Assembly (NCBI RefSeq): GCF_009569385.1
Contig: NZ_WBOF01000008.1
Span: 1-62,086, forward strand
Source: Streptomyces kaniharaensis
Lineage (GTDB): Bacteria; Actinomycetota; Actinomycetes; Streptomycetales; Streptomycetaceae
Reading direction: 5' to 3'
Length of the DNA: 62,086 nt
Every line of letters begins with the position of its first letter. The first letter of the stretch is position 1. This document shows, piece by piece, positions 48,056 to 58,903 of the stretch. Made by a program: the position numbers and the translations under genes. The notes below the pieces were generated by a model. The model searched no databases. It had not been told where the DNA came from and saw only the letters and a program-made list of their open reading frames with translations.

Positions 48056-50283
48056 GCGTGGTCCTCAAGCGGGGCGGGGGCGTCGTCGGGCGGGATGAGG
48101 AAGAGGTTGCGTCGGCGCAGGCTGTCGCCCAGCCGCGGCGGCGGGACCGGGCGGCGGACCACCGACGCCTCGCGTAGCCGGCGTCGTTCCGCATCGACCG
48201 CCTTCGCGATGTCGGCTGCCTCGACGGGCCAGGCGACCACTTCGGCCGCCGGGCCCTCCGGCGTGGAGGGCTGGTCGGCTGCGGCTTGCGCGGCGTCTGC
48301 GGCCCGGCGCGAGCGGGCGCTCTTCTCCCGCTTGCCCATCTGGGAGGGCCACTGGCTGACCGGGATCGCCGAGCCGAGGATGTCCAGGAGCACCGGCAGC
48401 AGTTCCTCGTCCGAGCGCGGTTTCAGCCCGGCCCGGCGGACCTCGCCGAGCAGGGCGTCGACGTTGGTGTCCGAGAACGCCGGGACCTCGCCCTCGGGAG
48501 GCAGGCCGGTCCAGCGCAGGACGTGCCAGCGTTCGGGATCGTCGGGGTCCTGGAAGAACACGGTGCGGCGGTCGCGGCGGTCGGAGCGGATGACCCACTT
48601 GCCCTTGTGCCGGCCGCCGCGCGAGGACCGGCCGTGGAAGCGGTCCTCGTCCAGGACGTCGGCGTAGTAGTAGAGCCCGAGGATCTTCACCCCGCGGCCC
48701 GCATGGATCATCACGTGGTGGGGCCGCAGGAGCTTGTAGTAGAGCTCCGGGCCCGGGATCTCGAGGTCCAGGCCGCCCTGCCGTGTTGATGCCGCGAAAA
48801 GCGAGTTCGGACTGTGGGGCCCGTCCGGCGCCCAGGCCGGCGCGTACTCGCCCAACTCCCGGTTCTGCCAGACCTTCACCACCCAGGTGGCGACCACATG
48901 CTCGACCTGAGCCAGCGTCAGCACCGCATCCGCCTCGGGGCCGGCGCCCCGGTCGGCGACATCCGTTCCGGTGAAGCCCAGCAGGTGCTCCAGCAGGAGC
49001 GTCTTGATCGAGGAGAACGCCCGCTCGACGGCGAACTTGTCGTGGGCCCGCAGCGTGCGCGCCGGCAGGATCGTGCAGCCCAGCGCCCGCTCGGCGGCGA
49101 CGATCTGGTGGCTCTTGTAGGGGCCGCCGTGGTCGGTGGTGACCGTCTCCGGCGCGAAGAACGGCAGCGCGGCGACCCTGTGCCCGGCGAACTGGGCGAC
49201 CAGCGTGGCCGGAGCGCCGGGGTAGGGCCACTCCATGTCCTCGCCCCAGCCCTCGCGCATCGGCAGCGGCATCACCACGTCCCGCAGCAGCATCGCGATG
49301 TCCACCGACGTGTCCGACACCAGCGTGAGCCGGAACGCCACGATCGAGTGCGTGTAGAGGTCCAGCGCCAGCGACATCACCGCCGACACCGGCTCGCCGA
49401 ACACCTGCTCGCGGACCTTCACCGGCAACGGCGTCGAGTCCAGAGCGACCACCTGCCCCGGCCGGTGGACCACCACCCTCCGCCCGGCCTGCGCGATCTC
49501 CGCGGTGCGGACGTAGCGCTGCCGCGAACCGTCGGGGCCGAACCACTCCTGCCAGACCGCCGCCAGCGTCTTGCAGCACGGAACGTCCTCGGCCGGGAAG
49601 TCCGGGAACACCTCCCGGATGTACTGGTGCAGCAGCCGGTGCCGGGCGGCCATGGTCATCCGCGAGCGCCGAAGGCATTCCTCCCTCACCGCGTAGATCC
49701 CTTCCCGGATCTCCGGGGTGATGCTGGGGCGGCCCCCGCCCGCGCGGAGCCAGCGGCCGTCCGCGCAGGCCAGCACCAGGTCCTCGCCCTTGCTGCGGGC
49801 TAGGCGCTTGAGCGTCCGCTCACTCATGAACCGCAGCCCCAGTGCCTCCGCCTCAACGGGCGGCATCGCCCGCAGTTCGGCGGCCTTGGCTCGGCGGCGC
49901 TCGCCAAGCGTGGTCATCGCCGGATCGAAGCCCGGCCTCGGCTCGCCCTGCAGGGCCCGCGCCGGGTGCCCGGCCCGAAAGCCGGTCTCGGTCTCCAGCA
50001 CGTGCTCGGCCCGGATCCGGGCCCGCCGCATCTGCTCGGGTGTCAGGTCGGACAGAACCGTTCCCCGTCGGTCGCCGCCGGTCCGGGCCAGACGGCCGGG
50101 AGTGGGCAGCGGACGGACACCGGGGTGGTTCGCCAGCCAGCGCAACGACCGCCGGCTCAGCTCTCCGCCGGCATCGGCCAGGACCACCCGGCCCAGATGC
50201 GGTTCCAGCTCCTCGACCGTGAAACAGACGCCACCGAGCTCCAGCCGGACGCCGGGCGCCAGGACCAGGACGCCGCGGCTCAC
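48052..50283 (-). CDS. tnsB: TnsB-like transposase, copy 2
   Basis: Identical to the 743-aa protein at 3680-5911 (DDE residues Asp282, Asp384, Glu420). GTG 50283 overlaps the tnsA stop. Confidence 0.93.
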   Translation of the reverse strand: MSRGVLVLAPGVRLELGGVCFTVEELEPHLGRVVLADAGGELSRRSLRWLANHPGVRPLPTPGRLARTGGDRRGTVLSDLTPEQMRRARIRAEHVLETETGFRAGHPARALQGEPRPGFDPAMTTLGERRRAKAAELRAMPPVEAEALGLRFMSERTLKRLARSKGEDLVLACADGRWLRAGGGRPSITPEIREGIYAVREECLRRSRMTMAARHRLLHQYIREVFPDFPAEDVPCCKTLAAVWQEWFGPDGSRQRYVRTAEIAQAGRRVVVHRPGQVVALDSTPLPVKVREQVFGEPVSAVMSLALDLYTHSIVAFRLTLVSDTSVDIAMLLRDVVMPLPMREGWGEDMEWPYPGAPATLVAQFAGHRVAALPFFAPETVTTDHGGPYKSHQIVAAERALGCTILPARTLRAHDKFAVERAFSSIKTLLLEHLLGFTGTDVADRGAGPEADAVLTLAQVEHVVATWVVKVWQNRELGEYAPAWAPDGPHSPNSLFAASTRQGGLDLEIPGPELYYKLLRPHHVMIHAGRGVKILGLYYYADVLDEDRFHGRSSRGGRHKGKWVIRSDRRDRRTVFFQDPDDPERWHVLRWTGLPPEGEVPAFSDTNVDALLGEVRRAGLKPRSDEELLPVLLDILGSAIPVSQWPSQMGKREKSARSRRAADAAQAAADQPSTPEGPAAEVVAWPVEAADIAKAVDAERRRLREASVVRRPVPPPRLGDSLRRRNLFLIPPDDAPAPLEDHA

Positions 50284-51131
50284 TGCCGCCGCCCCTGCGA
50301 CGGAATCATCGGCTGCTGTCCGGCGAGCCAGACCGGGGACCGGTCGCCGAGCGGCTCGCCCAGATCGACACCGAGCCGGCGGTGCCAGAGCAAATGGACC
50401 GCCTCGGCCCGCGCCAGCTCTGGCCAGTCCGTCGACTCCACCAATTCCCCGAACCGCAACGGCCCCTCGGCGACGGCGTCCAGCAACTCGCCGTGCAGGC
50501 CGAGCAGGTCCTTGCGCGGGCGGCGCCGGGCCGACAACGCGTCCAGCACCCCCACCACGTGCGGGCGCCAGCCGGTGACCACGGTGTAGTGCCAGCCGGC
50601 CGCCGTCGCGACTTCTCGTGTCGCGGCGAACTTCCGCGCGTCCTCGTCGCGGACCAGAGCGGCCGGGCGGACGTCGAAGAGCCAGTTGCCGTCGGGCATC
50701 AGCGCGAGGAAGTCCGGGATGTGAGCCGCGCGGCCGCCGGTGTGCTCGAAGTCCAGGCGGAACGGCTGCGGCAGCACCTCCCGGGCCCGCAGGAAGTCCA
50801 GCGCCCGCAGCAGGTCCCGCTCCTCCAGCGACTCGAACCCGTGCTGGCGGCCGGTGGAGATCATGGGCTCCAGGCCCGGCCGGTGCCGCTGCCGGGCCCG
50901 CCAGGTGAACCGGCGAACCGGCTGCGAGTCGAGCACCGGCACCGACTCCAGATCCCTGACCGGCCAGACCACCTGGCCGCCGTCGAACAGCCAGGTCGTC
51001 GACCAGCGTCTCGGCCAGGACGCATCGAGCACCAGGCGCCGGCGGTGATCGCCATCGCCGGTGAACGTGCTGATCAGCGCGGTGAGATCGCATGCGTCCG
51101 AGCGGATGGCGGGTCCGGTCCGGAAACTCAT
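50280..51131 (-). CDS. tnsA: TnsA-like endonuclease, copy 2
   Basis: Identical to 5908-6759, including Arg155 in place of the expected catalytic lysine, so that substitution is not a one-copy error. Confidence 0.85.
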   Translation of the reverse strand: MSFRTGPAIRSDACDLTALISTFTGDGDHRRRLVLDASWPRRWSTTWLFDGGQVVWPVRDLESVPVLDSQPVRRFTWRARQRHRPGLEPMISTGRQHGFESLEERDLLRALDFLRAREVLPQPFRLDFEHTGGRAAHIPDFLALMPDGNWLFDVRPAALVRDEDARKFAATREVATAAGWHYTVVTGWRPHVVGVLDALSARRRPRKDLLGLHGELLDAVAEGPLRFGELVESTDWPELARAEAVHLLWHRRLGVDLGEPLGDRSPVWLAGQQPMIPSQGRRQ

Positions 51132-51328
51132 GCGCCAACCCCAGCACCCCCGGCGCCCGCGGGTAGCCAGGCGGGGTGATGTTCACCCGGTCAAGTGAAG
51201 ATCACGAAGCGGAGGCCGGAGCGTGGCGGGCAACCTGACCGCCGAGATCAGGAGGATGGCGGCCAGCGCGGGGATGACAGTGCGGTGCTGGGCTGAGCTG
51301 GCCCGCCTGTTTCGCGTGGCGGCGGACC

Positions 51329-51943
51329 TCAACTCCTGACGGCCTCTGCGATCTGCAGGGCGGCCTGGGCGGGCGTGAGGTGCGTGGTGTCGACGACCTC
51401 GGCCTCGGCGTGCAACCAGGTGCGGGCCGCCTCGGCGTAGGGCTCAAGGTATTTGAGACGGAACCAGGAGTTGGGACCAACAACAGTGTCCCCTGCGATG
51501 CGCCCGCGGAGGGTCTCCTGGTCGGCATGGAGAACGAAGTGCCGCACCGGAATGGCGTGTTGGGCGAGGCCCGTGCTGATCTCGCGCCAGTACTGCTCGA
51601 CCAGGACAGTCATCGGCATCACCAGAGTCCCGCCGGTGTAGTCGAGCACGTGGCGGGCGGTCTCGACTACGAGTGGCCGCCACGGCGGCCAATGCTGGAA
51701 GTTGTCCGTCCCGGGCAGCCCCGGTGTGATGTCCATGAGTGTCTCGCCAACCTTCTCGGCGTCGAACACCCGGGAGTCGGGGATCAGCTGCTGCACGAGT
51801 GCACTGGTCGTCGTCTTGCCTGCACCGTGGGTGCCGTTGAGCCATACGATCACGGGTTCGACACTAACGGCGCGCGGGTCACAGGAACGGGCATAGCAGA
51901 AATCCGGTACGGCTTCGGCGCTGACTGCGACGGTGTCAACCAC
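51329..51943 (-). CDS. tmrB: TmrB-like ATP-binding protein, copy 2
   Basis: Identical to 6957-7571. Confidence 0.72.
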   Translation of the reverse strand: MVDTVAVSAEAVPDFCYARSCDPRAVSVEPVIVWLNGTHGAGKTTTSALVQQLIPDSRVFDAEKVGETLMDITPGLPGTDNFQHWPPWRPLVVETARHVLDYTGGTLVMPMTVLVEQYWREISTGLAQHAIPVRHFVLHADQETLRGRIAGDTVVGPNSWFRLKYLEPYAEAARTWLHAEAEVVDTTHLTPAQAALQIAEAVRS

Positions 51944-51982
51944 TGAGATCGGATGTCACCTAGCTCGAAAAGTCGCAACTAC

Positions 51983-52825
51983 TGAGCCGGGACACGAGAG
52001 TTGGAACCAGTGGGGCCGAGCGACCTGACGGTTTCTCGTCGATGGGACACGCTTGTTGGCACCAAGTGGTCACGATTCTTGGAACCAGCAAGGCCCTTGT
52101 ATAGCTTCGCCGGTACCAGTGCTGAGGACCCTGCGGCTTACCGGCCCCTGGAGGGGTATCACTGACACGTGATCAGGCTCTCGCCGTCGCCGAACCTGAA
52201 CCCCAGGGCATGGACCAGGTCGAGTACCAAACCCTCGGCGAGTGGGTCACATTCCGCCTCAAGGGTGGTTCTCACCGCCACTGGGTCGGGTTGAAGGCCG
52301 GCTGCCTCCGCCCAGGCCACGGCCTGACGGGTGACCTCGTCGGGATCACCGATCCACTCCTCGGGGACGTCGTAGTCTCGCGCCATCTCCGGAGACAGTG
52401 CGCAGTGCCAGGTCAGACCGCCGGGGCTGGCTGCTTCCACGCTGACGACGTCGCTGTCGTGGACATACATGACGAGGGCCGGGGCTCCCGTCTCAGTCGC
52501 GATCGAGTCATGCGGAGCAACGCCTGGAGACAGTTGCAGGATCTGCCAGGCGCCATCCCTGGCCGACCACCACGACGTGGCGGCAAGCGCCTGTACTGCT
52601 GCCAGCTCGGTCACCGGCTGCTCGGCCCGTGCCACAACGAAAGATCCGGAGAAACCCATGGATCGAGACCGTAGCCCCCGGCGCTGACACCCCCGGCTTC
52701 CTCACTGGTTCCAGGCCGCCGGCGCCCACATCCCTCAGGGTCGACAGGGTCACTCAAGGGTCCCCGAGAAGGGTCGCCCGGTTCCAACATGCGTGGCCAG
52801 GTTCCAACCATCGTGGCCCGGCTCA
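51983..52825. mobile_element. Nested 843-bp element, copy 2
   Basis: TG at 51983 and CA at 52825, with ACTAC at 51978-51982 and 52826-52830. Same as 7611-8453. Confidence 0.88.
52159..52659 (-). CDS. Nested-element cargo protein, copy 2
   Basis: Identical to the 166-aa protein at 7787-8287. Confidence 0.75.
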   Translation of the reverse strand: MGFSGSFVVARAEQPVTELAAVQALAATSWWSARDGAWQILQLSPGVAPHDSIATETGAPALVMYVHDSDVVSVEAASPGGLTWHCALSPEMARDYDVPEEWIGDPDEVTRQAVAWAEAAGLQPDPVAVRTTLEAECDPLAEGLVLDLVHALGFRFGDGESLITCQ

Positions 52826-52970
52826 ACTACCCGGTGTGGCCAGAACCCCGCAGGGGCCAACTATCAATTCCAGGGGCCAACTATCAATTCCGGCCTCAGA
52901 CTCCGCCAGCTGAGCGGACGTACGGCGGCGCAAGCCGGGCCCAACAATCGACCTCGGTAGGTTGGAAAAC

Positions 52971-53507
52971 ATGACCTCGGTACAGATCACGGTGAGCATC
53001 ACTCCGCAGCAGGCAAGCCGATTCAATCTGCGAAAAAGGCGCCAGAAATTGGAGCAAGATGAATACCTGAAAGAACTGAAAAGGGAAGGGCTGACCCATC
53101 GGGAGGCCCGGGTGCAACTCGCGCTGATCCGGCCCGACACCTGGCCCCCGCTCGACGTCGTCGTGGCCGGGGCCGTGCGCCAGCGCCTGGCCGAGCCGGA
53201 CCTGGCCGGCCCCTGGGAGCCGCTGACGCCGGAGGAGGAAGGGGAGATGAAGCTGAGCGGCCGCTGGCCGGGGCCGGCCCCCGATGTTCGGCTGGTGGAA
53301 CGGAACTACCTCCTCCCATCCGAGCTGGTCACCGAGCTGCGGACCGCATCCTGGCGGGTCAGCGCGCGACCCCTCGCCCTCTACAGCCCGAGCCTCGGGC
53401 GGGCCGAGCGGGAGCGCCTGGCCGACCTCATCCACTCCCCCGGCCGGATCGTCCGCCAGGCCCTCGACCGCTACGGCCGGCCCGAGCCGGAGGAGACAGC
53501 CGAGTGA
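52971..53507 (+). CDS. 178-aa possible regulator, copy 2
   Basis: Identical to 8599-9135. The TCGGTTG palindromes recur around it. Confidence 0.7.
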   Translation: MTSVQITVSITPQQASRFNLRKRRQKLEQDEYLKELKREGLTHREARVQLALIRPDTWPPLDVVVAGAVRQRLAEPDLAGPWEPLTPEEEGEMKLSGRWPGPAPDVRLVERNYLLPSELVTELRTASWRVSARPLALYSPSLGRAERERLADLIHSPGRIVRQALDRYGRPEPEETAE

Positions 53508-53697
53508 CCAACCGACCTCGGTTGATTGCCCTCCGCGGCCCGCCGATCTCGGCCATAAACAACCGACCTCGGTTGTTGTTCCGGCTCGCAAAACCCATTT
53601 CCGCGCATCGTTTCGATTCCCCTCAAATACTTGCATCCCGGCCCATGTTGCGCTATTTCTTGATACGCTCTAATCGCCCCAGAAAAGAGAACTCGCC

Positions 53698-54444
53698 GTG
53701 ACTGAAATCGAAAATCCGACCGAAAGGCCGGACCGGCGGGCCCGGCTCGGAGGAGTGGAGGAACGGATGGAACGGGATCGAGAGGTGGCCGGGCTCGCAG
53801 CCTGGGCGGCGGCCCTGCTGGACGACCCGGAGGTGGCGGTGCTCGACCTGGAGACCACCGGGCTCGGGGATACCGCGCGGATCGTGGAGATCGGGGTGGT
53901 CACCACGGACCGGCGGGTGCTCCTCGACCGCCTGGTGAACCCGGGCATCCCCATGCCGGCGGAGGCGACCCGCCACAACGGGATCACGGACGAGATGCTG
54001 ACCGGCCGCACCGACTTCGACGCGCTGATGGGCGACTTGACCCACGCCCTCACCCGGCGGGAAGTCCGCGGGGGCGGCAGGGTCGAGCTCTACGGGCGCC
54101 GGGTGGTGGGCTGGAACCTCGTGGACTTCGACCGGCTGGTGCTGCGGAACGAACTGGCCGGCTACTACCAGCGGCAGGGGCACGCGGACCCCCGGGCCAG
54201 CGCGGACGCCTGGCTGTCCACCATGACCTGGGAGGACGTGATGATCCCGTTCAGCACCTGGTGCGGGGAGCCTTCGCACCGTGGCGGCTACCGCTGGCAG
54301 AAGCTCAACGGCCCGCACCGGGGAGCGGCAGACTGCCTCGCGGTCCTGGACCGGCTCGCGGACGTGGCCGGCCGCCCGGCCGCCGTGCTGCCCGCCCAGA
54401 CCTCCGGCGACGCGCTGACCGGCGCGGAGGAGGTGGCCCGCTGA
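53698..54444 (+). CDS. DnaQ-like exonuclease, copy 2
   Basis: Identical to 9326-10072. Confidence 0.88.
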   Translation: MTEIENPTERPDRRARLGGVEERMERDREVAGLAAWAAALLDDPEVAVLDLETTGLGDTARIVEIGVVTTDRRVLLDRLVNPGIPMPAEATRHNGITDEMLTGRTDFDALMGDLTHALTRREVRGGGRVELYGRRVVGWNLVDFDRLVLRNELAGYYQRQGHADPRASADAWLSTMTWEDVMIPFSTWCGEPSHRGGYRWQKLNGPHRGAADCLAVLDRLADVAGRPAAVLPAQTSGDALTGAEEVAR

Positions 54445-54638
54445 TGCCGCAGCTTCGCCTGATGACCGACGATCGCCAGCTCGGCGAGCGGGTCCTGGAG
54501 CTCCTGCTGCCGGTGCTGCAGAACGCGCCGACGCTGCGGGTGTCCGAGCCGACCCGGCTTACGCACCGCTCCGGCGGTCTTCGCGTTGTCCTCGATGTAC
54601 AGCCGAACGACCCCAACCAGCAGGAAGAGGTGGCGTGA
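54444..54638 (+). CDS. 64-aa hypothetical protein, copy 2
   Basis: Identical to 10072-10266. Confidence 0.7.
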   Translation: MPQLRLMTDDRQLGERVLELLLPVLQNAPTLRVSEPTRLTHRSGGLRVVLDVQPNDPNQQEEVA

Positions 54639-55108
54639 TGGGACGCCAGAAGCCGGGCAAGCCGCGGCGGGAGCGGCCGGAACCGCAGGAGCACGGGCAC
54701 GAGTGGTTCGAGATCCCGGACGACTACCGCGACCCGGGCGGCCGTCCGGTGGACCACAAGCTGCTCGGCCAGCTGCTGGGGGCGGCCATGGACCGCTGCC
54801 TGTCGTGCCAGGACGTCCTCACGACGCTGCTGGTGGAGGACCCGGTGACCACCGCACGGCTGGTCGAGCTGGCGTGTATCTCGGTGCACGGCGCGATGGG
54901 CGGCCTGCCCCGGACCATGACGGACGACGGCATCCCGGGGCCGGCCGCGCTGGAGTTCCGGCGCCTCGCCCGGCTCGGCCTGGACGGTGGCAACGACTCG
55001 ATGTTCACCGCGTGCGAGGGGATGAGCGCCACCGAGCGGCGGGAGGCGGCCAACACCGCGCTGGACTTCGTGGTGGCGGCGGTCTCCGGGGTGATGGGTC
55101 CGGTCTGA
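54638..55108 (+). CDS. 156-aa hypothetical protein, copy 2
   Basis: Identical to 10266-10736. Confidence 0.75.
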   Translation: MGRQKPGKPRRERPEPQEHGHEWFEIPDDYRDPGGRPVDHKLLGQLLGAAMDRCLSCQDVLTTLLVEDPVTTARLVELACISVHGAMGGLPRTMTDDGIPGPAALEFRRLARLGLDGGNDSMFTACEGMSATERREAANTALDFVVAAVSGVMGPV

Positions 55109-55171
55109 GTGCCGGGGCCAGGAAGAACTCATGTGGTGGCTCCGGCTGCCACCGATCGAGGGGACACAGAC

Positions 55172-55783
55172 ATGACGACCTACACGACCACCGCCGTGGC
55201 GGGGAAGCTCTCCCCGCCCGCGCCGCTGGACCGGAAGGCGGTGCGCGACCTTGAGCGGCACGCCCACGAAGTGATGTCGCCGGCCGCGCGGATGCAGCCC
55301 CGGGAGCCGTTGGCGGAGGCGGGTGTACACGTCGCCATCGGGCTCGGGGGGCTCCACGGCCTGATGGTGGCCACCACCAGCCTGGACCACCTCGCGGAGG
55401 GAGAGCGGACGCTGTCCCACCTGCACCGGGCGGCCGGTCACCTGCGCGAGCACCTGGTGGAGACCGTGCCGGAGGAGGAGAGGGAGGCCCGGCACAGGGG
55501 GATGATCGACAGCTGCCTGGAGGAGGGGCTGACGGTCGTCGCCTCGCTCACGGCTGAGCTGGTGCTCGCCAAGGGTCGGCGGATCACGGTCCGGCTGACC
55601 GAGGAAGACGCCTACCAGACGGTCGAGCTGGAGGAGGAGGGGCAGGAGACGCGCACGCTCCGGCTCTCCGGCCGGGACCGCCTGGAACTCCACAGCGGGC
55701 TGCACGAGATCGGCCGGGTCGTCTGGCTGATGCTGCTGGCTGAGGACGGCAACCGGAACGGCCCGGCGGCGAGCGATGGGTGA
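55172..55783 (+). CDS. 203-aa hypothetical protein, copy 2
   Basis: Identical to 10800-11411. Confidence 0.75.
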   Translation: MTTYTTTAVAGKLSPPAPLDRKAVRDLERHAHEVMSPAARMQPREPLAEAGVHVAIGLGGLHGLMVATTSLDHLAEGERTLSHLHRAAGHLREHLVETVPEEEREARHRGMIDSCLEEGLTVVASLTAELVLAKGRRITVRLTEEDAYQTVELEEEGQETRTLRLSGRDRLELHSGLHEIGRVVWLMLLAEDGNRNGPAASDG

Positions 55784-55943
55784 CTACCGCTACCGCTGTG
55801 AAGACTGCGGGCGCTTCGACTGCGAGAGCTGCGGGACGCACATCTGCCTGGACTACTGCGACTGCATGCGCTCCCATCACTGCCCGTGCGAGTGCGCCGC
55901 CTACGACCGCCAGCTGACCTACGGCCCGGACGGCTGGGAGTAG
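55776..55943 (+). CDS. Cysteine-rich microprotein, copy 2
   Basis: Identical to 11404-11571. Confidence 0.7.
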   Translation: MGDYRYRCEDCGRFDCESCGTHICLDYCDCMRSHHCPCECAAYDRQLTYGPDGWE

Positions 55944-56012
55944 GGCGACCGCCCGGCGGGCAGCGTCCCGCCGGGCACCAACTTTGGGCACCAACTTTGG
56001 GGAGGGGAACGG

Positions 56013-56743
56013 ATGGCAGGGATTCCTGACCAGCGGCACGGGGCGGGGGCGTCTGCGGCCCGGATGGGCCAGCAGCAGCTCGACGCCGAGCGGGCCCGCC
56101 AGCACGCGCGGGCCCGCTGGGCTTTACCGGCGGCCGCGGTCGGCGGCCTGGTCCTGGCCGTGCTCCTCGGCCTGCCGTGGTGGCTCGGCCTGGTCCTGGT
56201 GCTCGTCGTCGTCGGCGCGGTCGCCCGCCGGGTGTACCGGCCGGTGGGCAACTCCTGGACCATCGGGGCGGCGGGCGAGCGGCGCACGGCCCAGCTGCTG
56301 ATCCCACTGCAGCGCGACGGCTGGACGGCGCTCCACGACCGGGCGGTGCCGGGGAGCCGCGCGAACGTCGATCACCTGCTGATCGGCCCGGCCGGGGTGC
56401 TGATGGTGGACACGAAGAACTGGCAGAGCTCCAAGTCCACGCTGCGGATCGACGGCGGCCGGCTCTTCTACGGCAAGTACGACCAGAGCAAGACGCTGCG
56501 GACGGCGGCCTGGGAGGCGGAGCAGACGTCCCGGGCGCTCGGGGTGCCGGTGCGGGCCCTGGTCGCCGTGCACGGTGCGAGCGTGCCCGGCGGGTGGTGA
56601 TGCTGGAGAACGTCACGGTGGTGCCGGCCAAGCGGGTGCGGCACATCGTCCGCAACCTCGCCCCGGTGCCCGGCTTCGACCCGGCCCGCGTGCAGCAGCT
56701 GGCCGACCACGCCGCCCGGGTGCTGCCCCCGCACGGCGGCTGA
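56013..56743 (+). pseudogene. NERD membrane protein, copy 2, frameshifted
   Basis: One G is missing from the GGGG run near 56591, so the frame breaks after residue 194. Copy 1 (11641-12372) is intact. First clear edge error in copy 2. Confidence 0.8.
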
Positions 56744-57146
56744 CCCCGGTCAGCGAGAAGGGGCCCCGGTCCACCCGGGCCCCTTCGCCGTTCCTGCTGC
56801 CGGAACTGACCGACAATGCCGACTTGTTGACATCAGCCCTCGCCCGGTCACCCCCTGGTGCCGGCGCGCTCGGCAACCGGTGCCGGAGAGCACCGAGCCG
56901 ACCGGCGCCCCGCGCCGGACGGCGGCCCCCGCTCCTCGATCAGCCACGCCTCCCCCTCTGCGTCACGGCGGGTCACCCCCACGCCTGCCCCGCCGGGTAG
57001 TTGCTTGTCTACGGCGGTGCCACCTCTTGGCACGGGCGGTTGGCGCGGCTGCGGGCCTTGACCTGCGTCAGAGACCACCCGATCGGGGGACGCCCCCGGC
57101 GGCCGGAACCGCCCGCGCACCTGGGGGAACTGGGAGACTGCCCGCC

Positions 57147-57320
57147 ATGGCCTTTGACGACTTCGACGGTGAAGACGACGACGACGACTTCTCCCTGCAG
57201 GCGGTGCTCCGCTCGCAGTTGGAGGAGTATCTGCGGGACCTGGAGGACCTGGACGAGATCGACACGGAGGAACTGGCCTCCCAGCTGGCCAGCACGGCGG
57301 AGAGCCACTTCGGCATGTAG
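57147..57320 (+). CDS. Acidic 57-aa protein, copy 2
   Basis: Identical to 12777-12950. The 403 bases before it repeat the spacer at 12373-12776 with one missing base in the terminator stem. Confidence 0.65.
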   Translation: MAFDDFDGEDDDDDFSLQAVLRSQLEEYLRDLEDLDEIDTEELASQLASTAESHFGM

Positions 57321-57377
57321 CCGGTGAACGCGAGAGGGCCCCGCCGGCGGCGGGGCCCTCGTCGTGCTGCTCGGGTG

Positions 57378-57814
57378 TCAGTGTACGGGGATGCTCTCGG
57401 CGAGACGGCGGATCTCGCCGCCCACCTCCAGCTCGGCGAGCATGGCCATCAGCTCGTCGTGGGTCGCCTTCGGCAGTCCCTCGCGCAGTCCGGCCTGGAG
57501 GTAGCCGGCGGAGATGGTCTGCACGATCGTGCGCCGGGAGCACAGCTTGACCATCCGCTGGCTGATCTCCTCGGCGCGGGCCTCGTCCCCGGCGTCCTTG
57601 GCCTGGGTGAGCTCCTTGAACAGCATCGCGCCGCGCAGGGTCTCGGCGAAGACTTCCCGCTCCTCCGGGGTCGTGGCGGCCTCGGCCAGCACGTGCGCCT
57701 CGATGCGCCGGGCCTCGTCCATGTCGCCGCGCTCGTAGGCGTCGCGCAGTGCGTGCCCTGCCGGGTCTCGTAGATGTCGGGCAGCTGCAGCGGGCTGCCC
57801 TGGGTGTTCGTCAT
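57378..57814 (-). pseudogene. 145-aa helical protein, copy 2, frameshifted
   Basis: One base missing near 57755 relative to 13008-13445; an edge error. Confidence 0.7.
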
Positions 57815-57842
57815 GGTCCCCTCCGGTTCGGTGTGGTGGTGG

Positions 57843-58242
57843 TCAGCGGTGCCGGCCGCCGGCTCCAACGCCTCGGCGGCCGCCAGCCCGGCGGCCCGCG
57901 CGCCCGCGGCGGGCCACTCCAGCACTACCTCGCCGGGCTCCTGCACGACCTGGTCGTGCAGGTCCACGCGGTGCAGTGGGAGCGCTTGATGCCGTCCTCG
58001 GTGCCGATCACCGTGATCTGCCAGACCGGCCACTGGGTGCGCGGGCGCGGGCCCGGGTCGATGGCGATCACGTCGTACTCGTAGCCGTGCCGAGTGCGGT
58101 ACCGGCCGCCGACCTTGCGCGGGCCGATCTGCTGGGCCACCCACTCCTCGTAGGTCGGCTCCGGGCCGCAGACCTCGCACTGCGGGTCGTCGCACCCCTC
58201 GCCGTGGTCCTGCCCGCCGGTCACCTGGTCGTCCTCGTCCAC
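57843..58242 (-). pseudogene. 133-aa CxxxxCxxC protein, copy 2, frameshifted
   Basis: Two single-base deletions relative to 13474-13875 (near 57862 and 57963). Confidence 0.7.
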
Positions 58243-58309
58243 CCTCGTCCCTTCCCCTCACACCGGGTCCGGCCGGGCGGCCGAACCCCCGAACCTAGCC
58301 CGGACGCGG

Positions 58310-58903
58310 TCAGTACCACGCCCACTCCACGACATTGCGGCCGCCGAAATCGGGGCTGACGCAGACCCGCTCGGTGCTGCCGAGCCGGTCCCACACCTCG
58401 CGCACCGTACGGTCCAGCACCGGGTCCTCGGCGTACAGGGCGCCGGCCTCCAGCCGGATCTGCAGCGTCCCGTCCTCGGCGACGTCCACCAGGTGCAGCT
58501 CGGTGTCCAGCCACGGCTCGTACCCGAGCCCAGTCAGCAGCTCGAACGCGGAGAGGATGTCCGGCCCGTACGGGGCGGTCTCGTAGAAGCCGTTCGCCAT
58601 CTCCACCTGGTGCTCGCGCACGATCCGCGGCCAGTCCACGTGGACCGGCACCGTGCCGAGCGAGAGGATCGGGCACTCCCCCGTCCGCAGCCGACCGTCG
58701 AACTCCAGGCGGGCCCACGCGGGCACGGGGGTGGACGGCCCGAAGCTGTGCGTCCCGTCCTCGTGGCGGACCCGGTCGGCGACGGCGGCCACCCACGCCT
58801 GGCGGCGCGCGGTGGACCAGCTGTCGGCGAAGTGTCCGGCGTACTCCACCAGCGTGGCCAGATCGGCCTGGGCCGCTTCCTCGCGCGTGGTCTGATCGGT
58901 CAT
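58310..58903 (-). CDS. 197-aa hypothetical protein, copy 2, intact
   Basis: Identical to 13944-14537. Confidence 0.8.
   Translation of the reverse strand: MTDQTTREEAAQADLATLVEYAGHFADSWSTARRQAWVAAVADRVRHEDGTHSFGPSTPVPAWARLEFDGRLRTGECPILSLGTVPVHVDWPRIVREHQVEMANGFYETAPYGPDILSAFELLTGLGYEPWLDTELHLVDVAEDGTLQIRLEAGALYAEDPVLDRTVREVWDRLGSTERVCVSPDFGGRNVVEWAWY

Larger units (their letters stand above)
44777..52898. mobile_element. Tn7-like transposon, copy 2 (reference copy)
   Basis: 8122 bp from TG at 44777 to CA at 52898, with GACTC at 44772-44776 and 52899-52903. All four transposition genes are intact here. Confidence 0.93.

Noticed and set aside
402..52898. Two separate copies of the Tn7-like transposon in one molecule
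   Set aside because: The second copy lies wholly inside the 17.7-kb terminal redundancy and shares the same flanks and target duplications, so it is the same insertion read twice.
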